Shown: piece by piece, positions 57,362 through 64,000 of the stretch
How positions within the stretch are numbered: the stretch's first letter is position 1
Layout of the letters: every line of letters starts with the position of its first letter
DNA from: Bacteroidales bacterium UBA6267
GTDB lineage: Bacteria > Bacteroidota > Bacteroidia > Bacteroidales > UBA1556
Assembly: GCA_002440745.1 (NCBI GenBank)
Contig: DJVB01000028.1
Span: 1-64,000 of the forward strand
Length of the DNA stretch: 64,000 nt
Direction: 5' to 3'
Translations under genes and position numbers: made by a program
Notes under the pieces: generated by a model
What the model was told of the DNA's origin: nothing
Seen by the model: only the letters and a program-made list of their open reading frames with translations
The model's database searches: none

Positions 57362-59152
57362 ATGTCAACTTCCTCAAAAATGATTTTAAAAGAGTCGATT
57401 CCTCGATTCGATGCCAAAAAGTGGAACTATTTTTCAAAGGATAGAGCCGAAATTCTTGTCTCAGGTCTTGTCTATAACTGGTTAGAAATCAACGATTCTA
57501 AGTCTCCTTTTTCTGCTGAAGCCTTTCTAAGCTTGTTTTTGGAAAAACGCGAAACATTGTTTGAAAAAATCAATGGTAAACTTTCAGTGATTATTGTTTT
57601 GGAGAACGAAATCATCGCATTTCGCGATCAGTGGGGTGAAGGTCCACTTGTTTTTTATTCAGGAAACCAATTTGCTGATTCGATGGAAAATGGTATTTCT
57701 TTGGTTGATAAAAACTTGGAGTTGAATCCTGTAGCTTTAAAATCATTCATGATGTATGGTTTTATTCCGGCACCGCTTACTATCGTTCAAGGTTTATCGC
57801 TGATTCCTGCCGGACATATTTTACGAATGAATAAGAATGGAGATGTTTTGACTCATATATTTGATTATAAGGAGTTTAAGTCGGAGATTATTTCTGTTTC
57901 AAAAGAGGAAGCTTTGGAAGAGTATGGTCGATTGCTCAAACAGAGTATAAATCGGCGAATAGGAAAGAATGAAACGGTTGGTGCTTTGCTTAGCGGCGGC
58001 TACGATTCCGGTGGAAATATTGCCGTACTTCGTGAGGTGTTTTCCGGTGAGATAAAGAGCTATTCTATTGGTTTTAAGGATAATCCCTTTTCTGAATTGC
58101 CGTATGCCAAGCTCATGGCCGAAAAGTTTGGAGCCGACCATCACGAGTATTTGATGGACCAACCTGATGTTGAGTTTTTGCCGGACGCTATCCGCGCATT
58201 CGGTCAGCCTTTTGCCGAGTCGGGTTTTATGCTTAATAATGCGGCCATGCGAATGGTTAAAGACGAAAATTTGCCTGTGGTGATTGGTGGCGATGGAAAT
58301 GATCAGCTTTTTGGAACTACCGGAAAGGAATTGGCACTTCAACATATTTTACGAAAATCGGGCTTTGTTCTATTTCAAAAAATGTTTAAAGCATTGTCTT
58401 CTAATAATTTATTTGAGAAGGACAATATCCTTTATAAGATTCGGTTTCATAATTTCAAGATTTTGAATGCTATGATGCCGGATAATTTTGGGTTCAATCA
58501 GTCAATGCTCGATGGATTGTTTAAATTGAAAAATGTTGGAGTTCATCCGGTATTTTTAGAAACCCCAAAATCCTATTCCGATTTTACGGAGCTTCATAAT
58601 CTGCACAACCTATATTTGGATATCCGACATTCTATCAACGAAGTCATCCTCAATAAAGCTTCCCGACTTTCATCCTATTATGGTGTAAATCTGGCGTTTA
58701 CTTATCTCGATAAGGATATTTATAATTATATAAAAAAACTTCCTTTAGACTTAAGATTAGCTGGGTCGGTAAAAGATTTAGCAAAAGCCCGTGGCGTTAC
58801 CAAACTCCTTCATAAACAATTTACCAAGCCGAAACTGCCAACCGATGTGACTTCCCGCAAAAAGCAGGGAGGATTTTCGCCTTTAGAAATATTTTTTAAA
58901 GATGTAACCTATCGAAATCGTATTTATAGTTATATTACCAAGTCCGACTTTGTATCGAAATGGATGAATAAGGATGCGCTAAAAGGTTTTATTGATTCGT
59001 TTGAAATTTCTATGAACTCAAACGGCTATTGGTTTTGGTATAAACAATTGAAATCCAATCAGATGATTAGTCTTCTAATTATGGTTCTATGGTGGGATAT
59101 TTTCGTTAATAAGAAATCATTCCAACGACTTTCCGAATATTTGAATTCGTAA
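57362..59152 (+). CDS. Asparagine-synthetase-like protein lacking the glutaminase cysteine
   Basis: 596 residues from ATG 57362. The N-terminal domain (to about 190) resembles a class II glutaminase, with EKINGKLSVIIVLENEIIAFRDQWGEGPLVF. It has no Met-Cys start: it begins MSTSSKMILKE, so the glutaminase nucleophile is missing. The synthetase domain (about 200-590) has the PP-loop GALLSGGYDSGGNIAVL, YAKLMAEKFGADHHEYL and GGDGNDQLFG. It would use ammonia or act as an amide ligase or pseudo-enzyme in envelope or peptide modification. A TTG at 57332 is an unlikely start. It ends 2 bp from the convergent GT gene. Confidence 0.85.
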   Translation: MSTSSKMILKESIPRFDAKKWNYFSKDRAEILVSGLVYNWLEINDSKSPFSAEAFLSLFLEKRETLFEKINGKLSVIIVLENEIIAFRDQWGEGPLVFYSGNQFADSMENGISLVDKNLELNPVALKSFMMYGFIPAPLTIVQGLSLIPAGHILRMNKNGDVLTHIFDYKEFKSEIISVSKEEALEEYGRLLKQSINRRIGKNETVGALLSGGYDSGGNIAVLREVFSGEIKSYSIGFKDNPFSELPYAKLMAEKFGADHHEYLMDQPDVEFLPDAIRAFGQPFAESGFMLNNAAMRMVKDENLPVVIGGDGNDQLFGTTGKELALQHILRKSGFVLFQKMFKALSSNNLFEKDNILYKIRFHNFKILNAMMPDNFGFNQSMLDGLFKLKNVGVHPVFLETPKSYSDFTELHNLHNLYLDIRHSINEVILNKASRLSSYYGVNLAFTYLDKDIYNYIKKLPLDLRLAGSVKDLAKARGVTKLLHKQFTKPKLPTDVTSRKKQGGFSPLEIFFKDVTYRNRIYSYITKSDFVSKWMNKDALKGFIDSFEISMNSNGYWFWYKQLKSNQMISLLIMVLWWDIFVNKKSFQRLSEYLNS

Positions 59153-59154
59153 AA

Positions 59155-61392
59155 CTATTTTTGAAGCATCGACCGCGTATAAGCTAAATTGTTTTTCGCT
59201 AATTGAAAGTCGGGCGATAATTTTATGGCTTTTAAACAGGCTTTTTCCGCTTCAACATACTGTTGTACAGCGTTATAATAGCTGCATAGATTATTCCATG
59301 CCACTGCATTTTTAGGATTTAAGCTTAAAGCTTCTTGGATTAATTCAATTGCCGCTTGATATTCTTCAATCTGGTAAGCAGCCAAACTGAGATTAATGAG
59401 TTCTGTTTCAGTTCTTTCAATACTTTTTCCGTCAATCGATACTTTAAGGTTGTTTTTTGTGAGATTCCATGTCGAATCCAATTCAAGACTCCTTGTTAAA
59501 TACACTTCCGCAACGGAAAAAAGACCTAACGCGTTGGCAGCAGAGCCCACATTGTTCAGCGCAGTTGGACTCAGGGGATCAAGATAATGTGCTTTTTTCG
59601 CGGCTTTAAACGATCCGACAAAATCGTTGGCGTAGTAAAGTTCAAGGCTAAGATTTAAATAATTTCGAAAGGTAGGAAATTTTTCTGCAACTTCTATGGA
59701 GGTTAATCCGGCAAAAGGATTTGCAATGATTGCTGATAAAGGAATTCCGTTGGCTTCAATAATATTGACCGCACTTTTTGGTGGCCACTGATGACGCAAA
59801 TTGTGGTCGAATTTTGCTGCAGCAAAATATTTGATTTCATAATCCCATCCAGCATCATGATCGCCTTGTTGATAGTAAAGATTTGGATAGTTATCCAAAT
59901 AGGCAGTCACTTTGATTGGGTCGCCATAAAACATCTTTATATAAACCGGCTCATTTTTCCGCCTTTCTTCGGTTTGCGCTGCAATCCATGCTACGGCCTC
60001 TTTGGTGCTAAATCCCCAATAATCTGTTTCGTAGCGAGCCGAAACGGCAATTGGACCACCTACAAGGGGACTGAAATACATAGTTTGATAGGGGTGGGCT
60101 TTTATGCTCCAAACCAAAGGTTGTGCTAAGGTAATAATCAGAAAACCAACCGTAATATATTGAAAAGCAGTATGTTTGGTGTATTTAATGAAATATTGCC
60201 ACGCAACTGCTGAAAGGACGGCTAATATTGGAAATATGAACATAAGATGACGGATGCCATTATAAATATTACTGCCTTTAATCACAGTGAAGAGTGGTGG
60301 AAATGCAAAAAAGAAAAGTATTGCCGATAACAGAAAGATGTCGGTATTTTTTCGATATTTTGAAGCTAATAACCATATAATTAATAAGATGCCTGCATTA
60401 AGAAAAAGCGGGATACTAATCCAAATCCATACTGGGACATAAGTCCAAGGAATTTCTTTTGCGACATACCAACTGCCGTTAAAGATTTCATAAGCATTAA
60501 AAACTTCGAAATTTGCAACTTCAATCAGAACTTTTATAGGGGCGAGCCAATCTGTTGAGGCATAAGGCCAAAGCAGTGTAGTACTCAGATAACCGAATAA
60601 GGAAATGGCGGAAGCAATAATTAAATGACTTGTCAAACTTTTTACAGGGATGGTTTTGTTTTCGATATAGAATTTTGACCACCAAAGACCTAACATAAGA
60701 AAGAAATAAGGGATAAACAAAATTCCTGAAACCCTGATATTGATTGATAATCCGATGATTATGATAATCAGAAAAGCGTTGACGGGTTTTATTTTGGGTA
60801 AGGTTTTATAAAATCTGATCAGGAGATAAGTCATTAAAACGTACATCGCTGCAAAAGGGATGTCCTTTGGATTTGCAAAAGAATGTCCAAAAACGCGTGG
60901 TGATAGGATAATGAATAATGCTGCTAAAATTCCGGTTTTCCAATTGACCAACTCTTTGGCAGCCAAGCCCGTAAAAATGAATATGAGCAAGCCAAAGAAA
61001 AGGTTTATCAAATGTCGGAATTGATAAATATTTGTGTCGGGCGAAAGTTTGTGCAATGTGTTGACTGTCAGGTCGAATAAGCCACCAAAAAAATTCATCC
61101 CACGGAAGTTTTCGTCTTTGACCGCTACAAAAGTTTTGTAGAGATTTCCGGTGGAGTCGATGGGGGATAAGGCAGCAATTCGGCTTTGTCCCGAATAAAA
61201 ATCATAAAGCACCTCACCATGTGCTTGATGGATGGCCTCATCGTTAGTAACACCATAATCGTTGTAAATCAACAACATAATAATTGCAGTGCTTGCAATT
61301 AAACCCCAAAACACAAGATGGGTGTTTTTGGAAAACCAACTGTTGAAACGGTCGGCCAAAATTTTATAAGATTCCTTCTCTAAGTATGTCAT
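59155..61392 (-). CDS. GT39-like membrane glycosyltransferase with C-terminal TPR repeats
   Basis: 745 residues. Eleven or twelve predicted helices over about 25-425. The first loop has YNDYGVTNDEAIHQAHGEVLY, with an Asp-Glu pair in the PMT/ArnT position. A soluble region (425-570) follows, then tetratricopeptide repeats from about 585, such as PLSPTALNNVGSAANALGL, and AVAWNNLCSYYNAVQQYVEA. The fusion suggests that the enzyme docks on a partner or substrate protein. It overlaps kdsD by 29 bp, so the two are translationally linked. The sugar donor and acceptor are unknown. Confidence 0.85.
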   Translation of the reverse strand: MTYLEKESYKILADRFNSWFSKNTHLVFWGLIASTAIIMLLIYNDYGVTNDEAIHQAHGEVLYDFYSGQSRIAALSPIDSTGNLYKTFVAVKDENFRGMNFFGGLFDLTVNTLHKLSPDTNIYQFRHLINLFFGLLIFIFTGLAAKELVNWKTGILAALFIILSPRVFGHSFANPKDIPFAAMYVLMTYLLIRFYKTLPKIKPVNAFLIIIIIGLSINIRVSGILFIPYFFLMLGLWWSKFYIENKTIPVKSLTSHLIIASAISLFGYLSTTLLWPYASTDWLAPIKVLIEVANFEVFNAYEIFNGSWYVAKEIPWTYVPVWIWISIPLFLNAGILLIIWLLASKYRKNTDIFLLSAILFFFAFPPLFTVIKGSNIYNGIRHLMFIFPILAVLSAVAWQYFIKYTKHTAFQYITVGFLIITLAQPLVWSIKAHPYQTMYFSPLVGGPIAVSARYETDYWGFSTKEAVAWIAAQTEERRKNEPVYIKMFYGDPIKVTAYLDNYPNLYYQQGDHDAGWDYEIKYFAAAKFDHNLRHQWPPKSAVNIIEANGIPLSAIIANPFAGLTSIEVAEKFPTFRNYLNLSLELYYANDFVGSFKAAKKAHYLDPLSPTALNNVGSAANALGLFSVAEVYLTRSLELDSTWNLTKNNLKVSIDGKSIERTETELINLSLAAYQIEEYQAAIELIQEALSLNPKNAVAWNNLCSYYNAVQQYVEAEKACLKAIKLSPDFQLAKNNLAYTRSMLQK

Positions 61393-62329
61393 GGATATGG
61401 ATTACGCCGTTATAGATTCCATTTTTTAACACAAGCATTTGGGTTATATTGTTGTCTTTCATTATTTTAAAAGCATCAACTGCTAAGGCATCGTCAGGGA
61501 TAGTTTTTGGGTTTGCCGACATTATATCTGCTGCTTTCAAAGGATCGACATCGTCATATTTTTGCATCATTCGCCGAATATCGCCGTCAGTTATAATTCC
61601 CACTAATTGATTTTGATTTATCACTGCAGTTGCTCCAAGACGCTTTGAGCTTATTTCTAAAATAACTTCCCTAATAGTAGCATTGAGCGAAACGGATGGG
61701 ATTTCGTTTTGCGAAGAAAGGTCCGAAACCTTCATGTAAAGTTGTTTTCCCAAAGCGCCTCCCGGGTGAAAACGTGCAAAATCGGCACTGTCGAAGCCGC
61801 GAAGTTTTAGCAGTGTTACGGCTAAAGCATCACCCATCACCAATTGAGCAGTAGTGCTGGAGGTCGGCGCTAAATTATTCGGACAGGCTTCCTTCTCGAT
61901 TGTGGTGTTGAGCACGATGTCGGCTTGCATTGCCAAGCTGCTTGATTGGTTTCCCACAATGGCAATAATTGGATTTCCTAATCCTTTTATAAGAGGTATC
62001 AGGAGTTTAATCTCGGGTGTGTTGCCGGATTTGGATAATAATACCACAATGTCGTTTGGCTGCACAATTCCTAAATCTCCATGAATAGCATCGGCTGCGT
62101 GCATAAATATGGCCGGTGTGCCGGTTGAGTTTAGCGTGGCGACTATTTTTGTTCCAATATTGGCACTTTTGCCAATTCCACTTATAACCACTCTTCCGCG
62201 ACTGTTTAAAATCAATTTTATAGCTTCGACAAACGAATTATTCATCTGATTCAGCACATTTGTTAATTCCTGAATCTCTTCAGTAAAAACTGATTTTCCG
62301 AGTTCTATAATCTCCTCATCATTAAACAT
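61364..62329 (-). CDS. kdsD: Arabinose-5-phosphate isomerase (KpsF/GutQ/KdsD family)
   Basis: 321 residues from ATG 62329 (a start at 62341 would add four). The SIS domain (about 35-185) has VISGIGKSANIGTKIVATLNS, AADAIHGDLGIV and LLSKSGNTPEIKLL. Two CBS domains (about 205-321) follow, with HPGGALGKQL between. It interconverts ribulose-5-phosphate and arabinose-5-phosphate, the first step to Kdo of LPS. Its C-terminus overlaps the start of the TPR-glycosyltransferase gene. The heptose kinase at 35.0-36.0 kb belongs to the same LPS-core theme but is far away. Confidence 0.92.
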   Translation of the reverse strand: MFNDEEIIELGKSVFTEEIQELTNVLNQMNNSFVEAIKLILNSRGRVVISGIGKSANIGTKIVATLNSTGTPAIFMHAADAIHGDLGIVQPNDIVVLLSKSGNTPEIKLLIPLIKGLGNPIIAIVGNQSSSLAMQADIVLNTTIEKEACPNNLAPTSSTTAQLVMGDALAVTLLKLRGFDSADFARFHPGGALGKQLYMKVSDLSSQNEIPSVSLNATIREVILEISSKRLGATAVINQNQLVGIITDGDIRRMMQKYDDVDPLKAADIMSANPKTIPDDALAVDAFKIMKDNNITQMLVLKNGIYNGVIHIHDILREGIL

Positions 62330-62341
62330 AATAATCTGCAA

Positions 62342-62664
62342 ATTTGACTACAAATGAACAAAAAAATATGAATGATTCAGGCATAAATCTTAGTGTTTGT
62401 TGACTGTTAAAGTTTCAATTTTCTGCTTTTTGATTGCTTATTTCAGTAGTTTTTTAGTTAAAATTAGAGGTTTTATGTTAAAAATGATGATTTTTGATAA
62501 GTGAAAATATGCTTGAAAAGTCTGATTTTAGAGGAAAAAATATTATTGTCGTTATTGATTTTAGGTTAAATTCGCAATCTTTTTGAAATTTAAGTTGGAT
62601 TGATTAAATAATTATGCTTAATTTTAGAATCGGAAATTTGAAGATTAAACAATAGTAGAGAAGC
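62342..62664. other. AT-rich divergent spacer
   Basis: About 320 bp between kdsD (leftward) and recQ (rightward), very AT-rich. I see no gene, no strong TAnnTTTG element and no clear hairpin. Confidence 0.5.
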
Positions 62665-64000
62665 ATGAAAACAGATCAGGAAATTTATGGTTTATTGAAG
62701 TCCTTTTTTGGATTTACATCTTTTAAGGGAAATCAACTACCTATCATCAAAAATTTGCTTTCGGGTAAAGATACTTTTGTGATAATGCCTACCGGTGGTG
62801 GGAAGTCGCTTTGCTATCAGTTGCCTGCTATCTTATTAGATGGTACAGCTATTATCATCTCACCTTTGATTGCATTGATGAAAAATCAGGTTGATTCTAT
62901 TCGAGCCTTTGGCTCCAAAAACGGCATAGCTCATGTTCTTAATTCCTCTTTGAGTAAAAGCGAAATGGATGATGTTCGTGCTGATTTGGTATCCGGTGTC
63001 ACTAAATTGCTTTATGTTGCTCCGGAAAGTTTGGTCAAAGAAGATAATGTTACTTTTTTCAAATCATTGAATATAACCTTTTTTGCAATTGATGAGGCTC
63101 ACTGTATTTCGGAATGGGGTCACGATTTTCGTCCGGAGTATCGCAAGCTACGCCCAATTATCGACACAATTTACCCCAATGTACCCATAATTGCACTTAC
63201 AGCAACAGCTACTCCCAAGGTTCAGTCGGATATTTTGAAAAATTTGAAGATGAGCAGTGCAGTGGTTTTCAAAGATTCTTTTAATCGACCGAATCTTTAT
63301 TACGAAGTGCGTCCAAAAACTAAAGACGTTCAAAAGGATATAATTCGGTTTATCAAAGAAAATGGTGGCAAATCGGGAATTGTATATTGCTTGAGTCGCA
63401 AAAAAGTTGAAGAAATCGCTGAAGTTCTCAATGTTAACGGAATCAATGCCTTGCCCTATCACGCAGGACTCGACAGTTTAACGCGGCGTACAAATCAAGA
63501 CCGTTTTCTGATGGAAGAAGTCGATGTGATTGTGGCCACAATTGCCTTTGGAATGGGTATCGATAAGCCTGATGTGCGATTTGTAATCCACCACGATATA
63601 CCAAAAAGCTTAGAGTCATATTATCAGGAAACCGGTCGGTCGGGACGTGATGGTGGTGAAGGAAAATGTATCACTTTCTACCGCTACGACGACATCCAGA
63701 AATTAGAAAAGTTTATGAAAGGAAAGCCGGTGGCTGAGCAGGAAATTGGCACTCAGTTGCTTTTAGAAACCGTTTCCTACGCCGAATCTTCTATCTGCCG
63801 CCGTAAGCAAATCCTGCATTATTTTGGTGAAGTCTTTCCTCACGACAACTGCCAAAGTTGTGATAACTGCCTTAATCCAAAAGAGATTTTTGACGCTACA
63901 GCCGATATAAAATTGGCCTTAGAATCCGTTCGTGATACCAAAGAATTGTTTAAAGCAAATCATATCGGTCAGGTGTTGATGGGGACAGTAAACACCAATA
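62665..64000 (+). CDS. recQ: ATP-dependent DNA helicase RecQ (truncated by window edge)
   Basis: ATG at 62665. The frame is open for 445 codons to the window end, so the C-terminus is missing. It begins MKTDQEIYGLLKSFFGF. Walker A is MPTGGGKSLCYQ (Lys47), the box II motif is IDEAHCISEWGHDFRPEY, motif VI is HHDIPKSLESYYQETGRSG. The RecQ-C zinc cluster starts with SICRRK and continues DNCQSCDNC. It unwinds DNA in recombination repair and replication restart. The missing part should include the winged helix end and the HRDC domain. Confidence 0.95.
   Translation, partial: MKTDQEIYGLLKSFFGFTSFKGNQLPIIKNLLSGKDTFVIMPTGGGKSLCYQLPAILLDGTAIIISPLIALMKNQVDSIRAFGSKNGIAHVLNSSLSKSEMDDVRADLVSGVTKLLYVAPESLVKEDNVTFFKSLNITFFAIDEAHCISEWGHDFRPEYRKLRPIIDTIYPNVPIIALTATATPKVQSDILKNLKMSSAVVFKDSFNRPNLYYEVRPKTKDVQKDIIRFIKENGGKSGIVYCLSRKKVEEIAEVLNVNGINALPYHAGLDSLTRRTNQDRFLMEEVDVIVATIAFGMGIDKPDVRFVIHHDIPKSLESYYQETGRSGRDGGEGKCITFYRYDDIQKLEKFMKGKPVAEQEIGTQLLLETVSYAESSICRRKQILHYFGEVFPHDNCQSCDNCLNPKEIFDATADIKLALESVRDTKELFKANHIGQVLMGTVNTN

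Noticed and set aside
1..64000. tRNA, rRNA, insertion sequences or conjugative elements
   Set aside because: I found no T-loop/anticodon patterns, no transposase motifs and no relaxase or integrase genes by reading both strands. Short or diverged cases may be missed without a scan.

Overview
The window is chromosomal DNA from a low-GC member of the Bacteroidota. I infer this from four things seen in the sequence. Three very large secreted proteins end in type IX secretion (T9SS) sorting domains. Promoters follow a TTG/TTTG, 19-23 nt, TAnnTTTG pattern. Shine-Dalgarno sequences are not evident. The gene families (S46 dipeptidyl peptidase, choice-of-anchor L, Lacal_2735-like, alginate-export-like barrel) are typical of the phylum. 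I see no rRNA, tRNA, CRISPR, insertion sequence or prophage. Gene order and AT-rich spacers look like ordinary chromosome, and all genes except the right-edge recQ appear complete.

Layout. 0-0.4 kb: a non-coding block of palindromic REP-like repeats. 0.4-2.1 kb: ribD behind a small membrane protein. 2.2-4.6 kb: a ferritin, dihydroorotate-dehydrogenase-like, ferredoxin-NADP reductase operon. 4.8-6.7 kb: an RNA-binding RRM protein, an acidic small protein and a ZIP metal transporter. 6.8-18.5 kb: a 2949-residue T9SS cargo protein, divergent from a small secreted protein and a choice-of-anchor L protein with a type B sorting domain. 18.6-24 kb: pirin, YceI lipoprotein, a polytopic membrane protein, an acetyltransferase and a glycosyltransferase. 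24-29.3 kb: a second giant T9SS protein. 29.6-34.3 kb: ychF, then a DNA-damage module in which an S24 (LexA-like) repressor and an exonuclease/GIY-YIG protein diverge from dinB around a perfect inverted repeat. 34.3-38.7 kb: a lipoprotein, heptose kinase, DUF2147, PspC and a GT39-like membrane protein. 39.2-41.6 kb: an Hpt protein, a sigma-54 activator and a lone receiver, with no histidine kinase. 41.7-45.8 kb: an outer-membrane barrel, a DPP11-type peptidase and RidA.

The most interesting region is 46.1-52.7 kb. It holds two convergent operons. The rightward one encodes a PTPS-II type pterin synthase, GTP cyclohydrolase I, glutathione peroxidase and a MerR regulator with the cobalamin-binding motifs of the CarH/LitR photoreceptors. 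The leftward one encodes an SDR lacking its catalytic tyrosine, a small Lacal_2735-like protein, an SRPBCC protein, a flavin reductase, a lipocalin and a DNA photolyase. Both promoters carry the same inverted repeat, TGTTTAA-N16/17-TTAAACA. I propose that this is the operator of the B12 photoreceptor and that the island is a light-induced photoprotection and pterin regulon.

52.9-64 kb holds a DUF3592 protein, an outer-membrane barrel with nadE, an M90 peptidase, an asparagine-synthetase-like protein without its glutaminase cysteine, a TPR-tailed glycosyltransferase overlapping kdsD, and the first three quarters of recQ.

Sequence motifs and spacings below were read by eye. No database search, alignment program or structure prediction was run, so family names rest on recognised motifs.
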